From the NCBI RefSeq assembly GCF_000685035.1, contig NZ_BAYB01000004.1, forward strand, positions 186,001 through 250,000: 64,000 bases of DNA, written 5' to 3'. This document shows, piece by piece, positions 1 to 8,783 of this stretch. Within the stretch, counting starts at the first letter, position 1. Each line of letters begins with the position of its first letter. The stretch is from Paraburkholderia ferrariae NBRC 106233 (GTDB lineage: Bacteria > Pseudomonadota > Gammaproteobacteria > Burkholderiales > Burkholderiaceae). Under the pieces are notes generated by a model that was given only the letters and a program-made list of their open reading frames with translations, had not been told where the DNA came from and ran no database searches. Position numbers and translations under genes: made by a program.

Positions 1-1
1 C

Positions 2-442
2 GTCGACGACACATTGCAGACCTACGATCCGCGTGTTTATGCCGTTGGCGAATGCGTGCAGCACCGCACGGCGACCTTCGGTCTCGTTGCGCCGATCTGG
101 GATCAGGCGCGGGTCTGTGGCGCGCACCTGGCCCGTGCGGGCCACCGCCGTTACGTGCAGCGCGCGACCGCGACCAAGCTGAAAGTCACCGGCGTCGATC
201 TTTATTCTGCCGGCGAATTCACCGGCGGCCCGGACAGTGAAGACCTCGTGTTGCGCGATCCGCGACGCGGCATCTACAAGCGCCTTGTGATCGAGGGTAG
301 CCGGGTGATCGGTGCCGTCCTGTACGGCGACGTCAAGGACGGCGCCTGGTACTTCGAACTGATCCAGAACCGGACCGACATTGCGCCGTTGCGCGCCCGG
401 CTGTTGTTCGGTAAAGCCCTGTGCGAGGCGCAGCCCGCCTGA
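2..442 (+). CDS. NirB/NasB-like FAD-dependent oxidoreductase subunit, C-terminal part (partial)
   Basis: The reading frame enters from the left edge. The visible 146 codons include a VYAVGECVQH segment, which matches the FAD-binding motif near the C-terminal side of pyridine-nucleotide disulfide reductase-type FAD domains, followed by the small C-terminal domain. The stop lies 13 nt before the GTG of the nitrate reductase gene, so the two are almost certainly one operon. In betaproteobacterial nitrate assimilation this subunit passes electrons from NAD(P)H to NasA; that role is inferred from family and context. The N-terminal portion, including NAD binding, lies outside the window. Confidence 0.75.
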   Translation, partial: VDDTLQTYDPRVYAVGECVQHRTATFGLVAPIWDQARVCGAHLARAGHRRYVQRATATKLKVTGVDLYSAGEFTGGPDSEDLVLRDPRRGIYKRLVIEGSRVIGAVLYGDVKDGAWYFELIQNRTDIAPLRARLLFGKALCEAQPA

Positions 443-455
443 ACCGGAATCGAAC

Positions 456-3278
456 GTGAGTTTTCCTATCGTCATTTCCAATCCGCCCGACGCAAGTCGT
501 GACCCGGTCCGAACCACCTGTCCCTACTGCGGCGTCGGCTGCGGCGTACTCGCGACGCCGCGCACGGACGGCCCGCCGGACATTGCCGGCGACGAACGCC
601 ATCCGGCAAACGCCGGCCGCTTATGCGTGAAGGGCTCGGCGCTCGGCGAAACGGTCGGGCTCGATGGACGCCTGCTGCATCCGCAACTGCGCGATCCGGG
701 CAGCGGTGAATTGCGCAACGTGTCGTGGAGCGATGCGCTCGACACGGTTGCCGGCGGCTTTCGCCGGATCATCGATCAGCACGGCCCGGATGCTGTCGCG
801 CTGTACGTCTCGGGACAACTGCTGACCGAGGACTACTACGTCGCCAACAAGCTGATGAAGGGCTATGTCGGCAGCGCAAACATCGACACCAATTCGCGCC
901 TGTGCATGTCGTCATCAGTTGCAGGACATAAACGTGCGTTCGGCGAAGACCTCGTGCCAGTGTGCTACGAGGACCTCGAACTCGCGGACCTGGTCGTGCT
1001 GGTCGGATCGAACACCGCGTGGTGCCATCCGATCCTGTTCCAGCGGATTGTCAGGATCAAGGAAACTCGACCCGAGATGAAGGTCGTCGTGATTGACCCG
1101 CGCTACACCGCGACCTGCGAGATGGCCGACCTGCACCTGCCGCTGAAGGCGGGCACCGATGTCCGGCTGTTCAACGGGCTGCTCAGTTTTCTCGCGGAAC
1201 ACGATACGACAGATGCAGGTTTCGTCGATGCGCATACGACCGGCTATGCGCAGGCGCTCGATGCTGCCTCAACTGACGTGGTGAACGGCTTCGATCTCGC
1301 GCAGTGCGCGAAGGCCTGCAAGGTCGACCGGCACGATCTGCTCGAGTTCTATCGGCTCTTCGCGCGGACCGAGCAGGTCGTAACGGTCTATTCCCAGGGC
1401 GTGAACCAGTCGACCTCCGGCACCGACAAAGTGAACAGCATCATCAATTGCCATCTGCTGACAGGCCGCATCGGCAAGCCGGGGATGGGGCCGTTCTCTT
1501 TTACCGGACAGCCGAACGCGATGGGCGGGCGTGAAGTAGGCGGCCTCGCGAACACGCTGGCGGCACATCTGGAACTCGACAATCCGCGCCATCGCGAACT
1601 CGTGCAGACTTTCTGGGGCTCGCCCGCCATCGCGGAGCGGCCGGGACTCAAGGCCGTCGAGTTGTTTGGGGCAATCGAGACAGGGCGGATCAAGGCTGTC
1701 TGGATCATGGGCACGAACCCGGTTGTGAGCCTGCCCGATGGCGATCAGGCGAAGCGCGCGCTCGCGCGCTGCGAGCTCGTCGTCAGCTCCGACATTGTTG
1801 AAAGTACGGACACCAATGCGTTTGCCCACGTTCTGCTGCCGGCGCTCGGCTGGGGCGAGAAAGACGGCACGGTCACCAACTCCGAGCGCAGGATTTCGCG
1901 CCAGCGGGCGTTCCTGCCGGCACCGGGCGAAGCACGCGCGGACTGGCGGATCATCTGCCACGTCGCACAGCGCATGGGGTATGCCGGCTTTGATTTTTCG
2001 GCTCCGCATGAAATTTTTGATGAGCATGCGCGGCTGAGTACTTACAGTAACGACGCTGGCAGCAGTGGCAAGACCACTGACAGCGACGGGAAAACAGGCA
2101 ATGAGCACATCGAAGGCGATGTGCCGCGTGTGTTCAATTTGGGCGGGCTCGTCGCGCTTGGCCGCGAGCGTTACGACGCGCTGCAGCCCATCCAGTGGCC
2201 GGTACTCGCGGCGAACGGCTCAGAGCAGTGCGGTACCGCGCGTCTCTTCGGTGATCGCCGCTATGCGCACGCAGACGGCAAGGCGCGTTTCGTCGCGACC
2301 CCGCCGCGCGCACCGGTCCACGCACCGGACGGCGAGTATCCGCTCACGCTGAATACCGGCCGGGTGCGCGACCAATGGCACACGATGACCCGCACGGGCA
2401 AGTCGGAGAAACTCGCCGGCCACGTTACGGAGGCATTCGTCGATCTGCATCCGCAGGACGCGCTGTCGTGCGGCGTGCGGGAAGGAGAACTCGCGCGCGT
2501 GTCGAGCCGTTGGGGCACGATGGTCGCACGTGTGCAGCATGGCGGTGGCATATCGCGAGGCAGCGTGTTCGTACCGATCCACTGGAACGATCAGGTGGCG
2601 TCCGACGCGCGGGTCGGCGCGGTGGTGAATCCCGAGGTCGATCCGGTCTCCGGGGAGCCCGAGTTCAAACATACGCCGGTTCGCGTCGACAGGTTCGACG
2701 TCGCCTGGCACGGCTTCTCGTTGAGCCGTCACGCCCCGTTGCTGGACGGCATGACCTACTGGACGCGTGTCCACGGCACGCAGTTCGTGCGCTACGAACT
2801 CGCGGGGCGCAAGCCGCTCACCGATCACAATGGCTGGGCGCAAGCACTGTTCGGCATCGACGATCCGTACGCCGACTGGCTGGAGTACGAGGACAGGACG
2901 GCGGGCGTCTATCGCGCCGTGCATCTGGTCGACGAGCGTATCGAGAGCTGCATCTTCGTATCGGCGCGCCCCGAGTTGCCGTTGCCGTCGCGTACGTGGC
3001 TCGCGGGCCTGTTCGGGAAGGGCAGGCTCGACGAGGAGGACCGTGCTGGTCTGCTGGTCGGGCAGCCGATTGGCAAGGGTGTCGATACGGGGCCCACGAT
3101 CTGCTCGTGTTTCGGTGTGGGACGCAAGACGATCTGCACGGCGATCCGTGAGCAAGGGCTAAAGACCGCGGCGGAAATCACCGCGTGCCTGAAGGCCGGC
3201 GGCAACTGCGGGTCCTGCGTGCCGGAGCTGAAGAAGCTGCTGGTCGACACCGAACTGGAAAGGCTGAGCACAGCCTGA
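456..3278 (+). CDS. nasA: Assimilatory nitrate reductase catalytic subunit NasA (molybdopterin, [4Fe-4S], BFD-type [2Fe-2S])
   Basis: A 940-residue cytoplasmic enzyme reducing nitrate to nitrite. Residues 22-29 (CPYCGVGC) and a later RLCVKG Cys form the N-terminal [4Fe-4S] motif. The body is a molybdopterin oxidoreductase followed by a dinucleotide-binding domain (LNTGRVRDQWHTMTRTGK). The C-terminus carries a BFD-like [2Fe-2S] domain (CSCF...CGSC), typical of NasA and absent from periplasmic NapA. There is no Tat signal. I chose GTG at 456, just after the upstream stop; an ATG at 381 would overlap the upstream gene by 62 nt. Length and domain order fit the family. Confidence 0.93.
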   Translation: MSFPIVISNPPDASRDPVRTTCPYCGVGCGVLATPRTDGPPDIAGDERHPANAGRLCVKGSALGETVGLDGRLLHPQLRDPGSGELRNVSWSDALDTVAGGFRRIIDQHGPDAVALYVSGQLLTEDYYVANKLMKGYVGSANIDTNSRLCMSSSVAGHKRAFGEDLVPVCYEDLELADLVVLVGSNTAWCHPILFQRIVRIKETRPEMKVVVIDPRYTATCEMADLHLPLKAGTDVRLFNGLLSFLAEHDTTDAGFVDAHTTGYAQALDAASTDVVNGFDLAQCAKACKVDRHDLLEFYRLFARTEQVVTVYSQGVNQSTSGTDKVNSIINCHLLTGRIGKPGMGPFSFTGQPNAMGGREVGGLANTLAAHLELDNPRHRELVQTFWGSPAIAERPGLKAVELFGAIETGRIKAVWIMGTNPVVSLPDGDQAKRALARCELVVSSDIVESTDTNAFAHVLLPALGWGEKDGTVTNSERRISRQRAFLPAPGEARADWRIICHVAQRMGYAGFDFSAPHEIFDEHARLSTYSNDAGSSGKTTDSDGKTGNEHIEGDVPRVFNLGGLVALGRERYDALQPIQWPVLAANGSEQCGTARLFGDRRYAHADGKARFVATPPRAPVHAPDGEYPLTLNTGRVRDQWHTMTRTGKSEKLAGHVTEAFVDLHPQDALSCGVREGELARVSSRWGTMVARVQHGGGISRGSVFVPIHWNDQVASDARVGAVVNPEVDPVSGEPEFKHTPVRVDRFDVAWHGFSLSRHAPLLDGMTYWTRVHGTQFVRYELAGRKPLTDHNGWAQALFGIDDPYADWLEYEDRTAGVYRAVHLVDERIESCIFVSARPELPLPSRTWLAGLFGKGRLDEEDRAGLLVGQPIGKGVDTGPTICSCFGVGRKTICTAIREQGLKTAAEITACLKAGGNCGSCVPELKKLLVDTELERLSTA

Positions 3279-4394
3279 AGGAGACTGAAGTTACATGATG
3301 AAGCGACTAAAAACGATGATGGCCACGATCAAGCACGGCGATGATCTCCTGGGTCACAATGGCGACGGCGAGATCACGTCGTCAGTTCCTGCGGACGTCA
3401 GGGAGACACACCTGCGACATACAGCGCACCTTCGCTCCTCGCATCTGAGCGAACGAGGGCGACATGAACGTATACGGCACCGCGCCCGCGACCTGGGCAC
3501 GTGGTAAGCGTACCCCGGCACGCTATTTTCGCATCATCCCCGATTGCGTTGAAGCGGGCACGTATCGGCACCAGGTGAATTATGGTGAAAAGATCGTGCT
3601 GATCGCTTCGAGCTTCTCAGTTGGATCGATAGTCGATCCTTGACCGCGCGCAGGGGCTTTGAGTTCAGGCAAATGGTTTGATCCATGGGAACACTGCGGT
3701 TTCCTTATTAAGATCCGTGCGAAGCCTTCACGCCCGTCCAATCCTGCCATGCGAGCAGACACGCCTCCAGTCTCGTGCGATAGCATGTTCATCCGGTGGT
3801 GTGGCAAGGCGAAGTGCTGAAACGCGAAGTGCTGAAACGCATATTCAATCCCGTCAAAATGTGAGCGAACGTTCGCAAGTCCTTAGCCCTCTCAGCTAAA
3901 TTCCTTGACCTCTTCGTCCGGCGACGCCGCGGGGTTTCGCCTCTTTGGGAAAGGAAAGGTTCGATGCCCACTCTCACCCGGGCTTGCGGCGTATCGCTCT
4001 TTACACCCAACGGTCATGCCCACCAGACGCTTCTTCCGCTTTTATGCAACTCTTGTCCAAGAGCTGTAGTTGCCTGCTAAGTCGTGAGTTCGGAAACCGA
4101 ATATCTCAAAGTGCGGGGCTTCAGGGAATGGTGCGAGCCGCCTGTCAGGACGATGGTCCCCCCTTTTGTGGAACCGACGATGTGGGCAAGCGCCGACGTC
4201 ATCAACCTTCCGTTCCTCCTTGATTGACTAAGAACGCTTCATCTGGAACTTGAGTAAGCCCTCCTGAAGCCCTGGCAAACGTCTGAGCGGGTATTCTGCG
4301 CCGTCATTCGATATCGCGAAGGCACCGTCTCATTCTTACCTCGGGTACGTTCCTTGCACGAAGAAAATCGAAACGTAATTTCGGGGAGACCCTC
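3279..4394. other. Gene-poor stretch downstream of nasA
   Basis: No convincing gene. A 70-codon frame at 3295-3507 starts with ATG after an AGGAGA-like sequence, but its product (Lys/His/Arg-rich) resembles nothing I know. A 15-nt unit, GCGAAGTGCTGAAAC, occurs twice in direct tandem at 3809-3838. The rest shows no coding bias. Confidence 0.4.
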
Positions 4395-4628
4395 ATGATG
4401 AGACTCGTTGGCTATGTTCTCTTGGCTTTGGGCGCCGCCGTCGCTGGAAACGCGGAGGCTGCTGGTTGCGCGAAGGGTGCCGTCGTTGGAGGCGTTGCCG
4501 GGCACGTTGCGGGAAAGCATGGCGCGGCAGGGGCGGCCGCTGGATGTGCCATTGGGCACCATGAGGCCGGCAAGAAGGCAAAGGCGGCAAGTCAGGCGGC
4601 TGCGGCGAGCGGGGCCTCCGCAAAATAG
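4395..4628 (+). CDS. Small exported glycine-zipper protein
   Basis: A 77-residue product with a signal peptide (about residues 1-22, ending AEA), then a Gly/Ala zipper of the form GAVVGGVAGHVAGKHGAAGAAAG, and an Ala/Lys-rich tail. It has a good ribosome-binding site, GGGGAGA, 7-10 nt upstream. Glycine-zipper segments insert into or associate with the cell envelope; no specific role can be given. It stands alone between two gene-poor stretches. Confidence 0.65.
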   Translation: MMRLVGYVLLALGAAVAGNAEAAGCAKGAVVGGVAGHVAGKHGAAGAAAGCAIGHHEAGKKAKAASQAAAASGASAK

Positions 4629-4822
4629 CGGTTGTTAATTGAAGGTTCCCCGCTCGTGCTCAAGCCGACGCAAATTAACTAACGCGGGATATCGACACTC
4701 ACGGGCGCAGTTACGCCTCGCCAGTGCGCCCCGTGGCGTAGCGTCCTATCCCGCCCCTGGCGCGCTATACCGCTGGCGCCGGACGCTACAGGTGTTCTTG
4801 CCTGCTTGTTTGCACGTGCGAT

Positions 4823-4992
4823 TTATCCCGGCTCGTCCTCGTCGACTTCTTCGCCATCTTCGGACTTAATCCGCGTGGCTCCGCCCGTCGCCGGAGGGCC
4901 GCTGGCGCGGAAGGTGCCCTCAACGGCCCCTCATCGATATCGCTCTCGGACTTTTCACTCGCAGGGTTCTGTTCCTTCGGGTTGGTGGCCAT
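4823..4992 (-). pseudogene. Small acidic protein gene, probably frameshifted
   Basis: From ATG at 4992 the minus strand reads MATNPKEQNPASEKSESDID, hydrophilic and acidic. After about 23 codons the frame turns into Arg/Pro-rich noise, while a neighbouring frame continues with an acidic ending (SEDGEEVDEDEPG) and stops at 4823-4825. A single frameshift joining the two would restore a small, wholly acidic protein. There is no clear SD sequence. The pseudogene reading is an inference from composition. Confidence 0.4.
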
Positions 4993-5332
4993 GTTGGATT
5001 CCGGTTGGGCAGGAATGATTTGGTGCGAGCAAGGAGTATTCCGCGGTTCCCTCTCTCCTGCCGCGACGTGCTGCCGAAGCGGCCGGCCCACAGCCCCACG
5101 GGCAAACGGCACTGTCCCTTTTGCTGTGGTGTGACGCGGTCAGTCACCGTACGTTCCGAGATTTCAAGGGCCAGACAAAGGGAGCTGCAACGCGTCCGCG
5201 ATGACCAGTGGGAGGAACCGGGGACGCACGGCGGCCATGCACAATTCTCCAGGACGAATGGAGGCGTCGCAGTCCGTGGTCGTGGCACGCGCATTGCGCA
5301 TCTCGCGTACCTAACATGGCATGCCTTGCACG
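4993..5332. other. Intergenic stretch, nothing recognised
   Basis: 340 nt between the acidic-protein remnant and the receiver gene. Reading frames here lack coding character on both strands. I see no terminator or repeat. Confidence 0.3.
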
Positions 5333-5770
5333 ATGTCCACGGTGCTGCTCGTCGATGACGATTTGGAGAGTCTCTGGTCTTTCCAGCTTGCGCTGGAAAG
5401 TAAAGGACATCGTGTCGTTCTTGCAGATAGCGCCCGAGATGCACTGAGGAAACTCGCTCACGAGCCCGCAAACGTCATCATCACCGACCTGGAGAGGCCT
5501 GAGATAGATGGCGCGGAACTTTGCAGACGGGTACGGTGCTGGCCCGCATTCACCCAGGTGCCGATTGTCCTGATGTCGGCGGCACCTGAACCAACCGTTG
5601 GGCCGCGGTGCTGGTCAATGTATTTCCGCAAGCCGGCGGACCTGTCTTCGCTGATGCGAGCGGTTGAATCATTCGTAGCGGAGCGCCTGACCATGGCATC
5701 CACCACACTCGCCTGCTCAGGCCCGGCGGCCTCGCGTTGGCAACCAGTTGACCATCGCTGCTGGCCATAG
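5333..5770 (+). CDS. Stand-alone response-regulator receiver protein
   Basis: A single receiver domain, about residues 1-120 of 145: VLLVDDD acidic pocket, phosphoacceptor Asp in ITDLERPEIDG, conserved Ser in LMSAAP, and Lys-Pro in YFRKPADL. There is no output domain. The start ATG at 5333 (MSTVLLVDDD) is preferred over 5321 because it places the first beta strand at the N-terminus. The final 25 residues look non-family and may be read-through into degraded sequence. It resembles the receivers at 10716, 13916, 16850 and 23392. Partner kinase unknown; the hybrid kinase at 8784 is a candidate. Confidence 0.7.
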   Translation: MSTVLLVDDDLESLWSFQLALESKGHRVVLADSARDALRKLAHEPANVIITDLERPEIDGAELCRRVRCWPAFTQVPIVLMSAAPEPTVGPRCWSMYFRKPADLSSLMRAVESFVAERLTMASTTLACSGPAASRWQPVDHRCWP

Positions 5771-5872
5771 CCGACCACGTTGCGCGTCCACGGTTCGATG
5801 CCAATGGCAGCAGCAACGGCTGGCTTGCTGGGCCCATGTTAAGGCACATCGCCAGGTTTTCCAGCGAAGCCT

Positions 5873-7123
5873 TTATCTTGCTGTCGCAACATGCGAGTTG
5901 ACTTCAAGTGGTGGAGCCTCGTCGTCGAATGGTGGCTGTGACACAAAGCTTCGAACCACATTCGGTCGGAAAACGAGGCAGTAGGTCGAGCCGCCGTACT
6001 GAAAATATCCGAGCTCATCGCCTTTTTCAACTCGCTGACCAGGGAGCGCCTCGATGACGCATGACGACACATCCGCCATGCCGACAAAGATGCAGCCGAC
6101 GAGTCCAACTTGCGAGTCGTCGCAGTCGATGACAATAACCGCTCGTGTTGCGACCGCCGTGGTATAGCCCTGCGAATCGTTGAGTCCGCCCGGGTCGATG
6201 CCTTCCGACTCCGCGCCAGAGTAGTAGCTGCCGTCGACGTGATATGCCCTCACAATCCTGCCGCTGACAGGTGCGTGCCAGCGGTGATAGTTGAATGCGC
6301 TGAGGAATGCCTGATATACGCTCCCACCGACGAATTTCACTGCCAGCTCGCGTTGGCCGGCAGTGAATATCTCCTGCAGCGAATAGGGCTGGGACTTAAT
6401 CCAGAATTGGTCGTGAAGCTTAACGTCATGCTGGATGTTGTAAGGGGATGCCTCACATGCGGTGACTATCACCTTGCTGTTATCGGGCTCGGCGACCGGG
6501 CGGATGCCATAACGAAAGTTTCGTGTGAAAAAGCTGTTCCACGACGAATATCCCCAGTAAGGCTTATCCGGGTCGCAGATAAACTGTGACATGTCGAGCT
6601 GTTTCTGCGCTTCGGGAGAAAACCAACCTTTTGGAGCCGAGGTGTTCAGGTGCGTGCGCGAGTGAGGGCCGCTCAGAAATCCACACCAGACGTTAAGCAC
6701 ACGCTTGAGCTGGGCGTTGAGTGCAGGGTCACGAAACAACGCATAGCCGGATGGCATGCACATTGGCCAGTCAAGCACTGCGTTCAACGGGCAGTGAATC
6801 AAACTCGCTTCGCTGAAGCGCGGGGAGTAGGTCATCAGATAGTCGACGATATCCATTAACTCACCGATGGTGGAATAGCCAAGCTCATACCCCGCTGTGA
6901 TAGCGTCACCAATGGCGCGGGTCAGATCCATGCGAAGGACCGGGTCGCCGTTGATTAGCGCCGCCAGGTCCGCCACAGCACTCATCCGTGGGACCAACCC
7001 GGTACGCTCCTGAGCTTGCTTCGAAAGGTCTTTCCTGAACGCCACCAATTCGTCTTCTTTGCGAGGCAGCCATCCGCCAAGACGGCGGCGCTCCTCAATA
7101 GGATTTGTCCGGTCATCATCCAT
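5873..7123 (-). CDS. Phosphatidylserine decarboxylase-family protein with PSDC-type N-terminal domain
   Basis: A 416-residue protein. The C-terminal half matches PSD enzymes: FNYHRWHAPVSGRI and the self-cleavage/pyruvoyl motif GGST (YFQYGGSTYCLVF). The N-terminal half (about residues 10-170) resembles the domain often attached to soluble, non-membrane PSD homologues. Start 7123 has AAGGAG at good spacing; an upstream in-frame start at 7210 lacks this support. Family enzymes decarboxylate via a pyruvoyl group; the substrate of this long-form subgroup is not clear and need not be phosphatidylserine. It has no close operon partner. Confidence 0.8.
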   Translation of the reverse strand: MDDDRTNPIEERRRLGGWLPRKEDELVAFRKDLSKQAQERTGLVPRMSAVADLAALINGDPVLRMDLTRAIGDAITAGYELGYSTIGELMDIVDYLMTYSPRFSEASLIHCPLNAVLDWPMCMPSGYALFRDPALNAQLKRVLNVWCGFLSGPHSRTHLNTSAPKGWFSPEAQKQLDMSQFICDPDKPYWGYSSWNSFFTRNFRYGIRPVAEPDNSKVIVTACEASPYNIQHDVKLHDQFWIKSQPYSLQEIFTAGQRELAVKFVGGSVYQAFLSAFNYHRWHAPVSGRIVRAYHVDGSYYSGAESEGIDPGGLNDSQGYTTAVATRAVIVIDCDDSQVGLVGCIFVGMADVSSCVIEALPGQRVEKGDELGYFQYGGSTYCLVFRPNVVRSFVSQPPFDDEAPPLEVNSHVATAR

Positions 7124-7319
7124 TCGCCGCTCCTTTTGTGTCTCCGACACGGAAACTGTCAGCAAGATGCCTGCCCGGAAGTATATTGAGGAGGATTTGC
7201 TTGGCCCCAAGGTGAAATAGGCAATCGGTCCAATCCAGGCGCTCTTGAGAAGACTGGGCGGTTCGAACTGAGCGCAAGCGGAATATGCGCGTCCCCGGTA
7301 ACAGGACAGTGAGATATCT

Positions 7320-7823
7320 TCATCGGTCTAATGCGCTGCTCTTCCGGATGATGCTTATTTCGCCGTTGCGTTCAAGAATCGCGCTTTGCACCGTGTCCAG
7401 TGCATCGGTGCCCAGTTCTTTCCGGACTGTCTCCAGGACGTCGGTTCGGGAAACAAGCGCCGCTAACATTTGTCGTTCGTTGAAATTCCCGTCTCGATAT
7501 AGCTGTCGCTCCACACCTCCTACCAGCAACTCCAGCGCGCGCGAGCGGACGCAAGCCCACGCCAGGGTGCGATGCATGAGCACGATAACCAGTGAAGCGA
7601 AAAAGGTCGGTGCAGCTGGCGAAGCGCCGACGATAGCGCGGCTCAATGTTGCGCCAAGCAGAATGGCAACAACGTAATCGAACGGTGAACGCTGACCGAA
7701 GGAACGTCGCCCCGATATACGAATCAAAGCGAGTGCGGCAAAAAACGTCACTCCTGCGCGCATCCCCATTTGCAATGCAGAGAGGTTCTTCCCCTCCCCG
7801 AACAATGCGATGAGTGTTTGCAT
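7320..7823 (-). CDS. DUF421 (YetF-like) membrane protein
   Basis: 167 residues. Hydrophobic segments in the first 90 residues are followed by the soluble DUF421 core: ISGRRSFGQRSPFDYVVAIL, LLGATLSRAIVG and a C-terminal cytoplasmic part with VERQLYRDG. ATG at 7823 follows AAGGAG. Family function is not established. It lies between the PSD-like gene and the ParB-like gene, same strand, with about 100-nt gaps. Confidence 0.8.
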   Translation of the reverse strand: MQTLIALFGEGKNLSALQMGMRAGVTFFAALALIRISGRRSFGQRSPFDYVVAILLGATLSRAIVGASPAAPTFFASLVIVLMHRTLAWACVRSRALELLVGGVERQLYRDGNFNERQMLAALVSRTDVLETVRKELGTDALDTVQSAILERNGEISIIRKSSALDR

Positions 7824-7926
7824 GGATGTCTCCTTTTCTCCTCTGAGCTGCTTTGCCGTGCGTGTCCGAGTCACTGGGCGGCGCAAGAATGTGCGGGGTT
7901 ACCAGGGGGCTGTTACTGGTTGCCGC

Positions 7927-8523
7927 CTACCGTCGCGCTTTGCCGATGTAACCTGGCAAGCCCGCAGCCGCTTTGCTCCTTGCAAGCTTGAACGCCTGGC
8001 GTTCAACGGAAACGAATTCGTCGTCTGTCCTGGGGTACGGTAGATAGGTGCGAAACAGGTCCGCCCACCTGAATTCTTCCAGTGGCACAGTGGTTTTTTC
8101 GTATCCACCTGCGTCGCGAACCGAAGCCGCAAGGCTGCGATATTCATCGTCAGCTAACTCCCACACGTGGTATGGCATATCAGTGAAGCTTTTGCGTTGA
8201 CCTTTGGCGTCGTAAGGGTAGGTCCAGCGACGGTTCTCCATCGACAGCCAGAATTCCTGGTACGGCAGCGATGAAAAATCGGCCACGAGCACCGCCGGCA
8301 TTGCTTTTATCCCAACGTGCCACAACGCAGTTGCGACATGATGATGGTCAATCGCAAAAGGTGAACCGCCGGGGCCAATGACCAGCGGGACGGGCTTTTC
8401 CGCAATCGCCATGTTCAGGTCATGACCGGACAGCGACTGGTAGAACTGAGTCTTTTGACGTATCTCTCGCAGTCCATGCGTCAACTGAGTTGGGCGAAGG
8501 TCCTTGATGATTGCTGTTTTCAA
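7927..8523 (-). CDS. ParB-like nuclease (ParBc_2-type) protein
   Basis: 198 residues. The segment GPGGSPFAIDHHHVATALW contains the His-rich core of the ParBc_2 family, which is distinct from chromosome-partition ParB. The tail is rich in aromatic and acidic residues. The start is taken as TTG at 8523 because GAGGAGGAG lies immediately upstream and the conserved-looking part begins LKTAIIKDLRP; the longer ATG version would add about 24 unsupported residues. Function unknown. Same strand as the DUF421 gene. Confidence 0.7.
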   Translation of the reverse strand: MKTAIIKDLRPTQLTHGLREIRQKTQFYQSLSGHDLNMAIAEKPVPLVIGPGGSPFAIDHHHVATALWHVGIKAMPAVLVADFSSLPYQEFWLSMENRRWTYPYDAKGQRKSFTDMPYHVWELADDEYRSLAASVRDAGGYEKTTVPLEEFRWADLFRTYLPYPRTDDEFVSVERQAFKLARSKAAAGLPGYIGKARR

Positions 8524-8783
8524 TGCTCCTCCTCGGCGAACAACGGAAGTGTTCGCCCATGATAGACGGCGAAGTTCATCGTTAGCGGATGCCACTCACT
8601 GCGTCAGGCCTTCCCTCCAATACCCGGCCGTCCGGGCATCGCAGTGAACTCGCCGCATCGCACGTCGCTGTTCGCAGCGCCGTCACAATTCGATGACCGA
8701 AAAAATCGTCACCGGCGACCTTTGCGAGATTGGAGAGGCGCGCATACTTCATTCCTGGCTGCTATTCACCCGAAAGCGAAACC

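Noticed and set aside
381..455. Earlier ATG start for nasA
   Set aside because: It would overlap the upstream FAD-subunit gene by 62 nt, and the added residues are unlike the family; GTG 456 follows the upstream stop.
1269..2108. 279-codon minus-strand frame inside nasA
   Set aside because: Antisense shadow of a well-supported gene in GC-rich DNA; no motif or SD.
3809..3838. Two tandem 15-nt repeats as a possible CRISPR or iteron array
   Set aside because: Only two copies with no spacers, and no associated genes.
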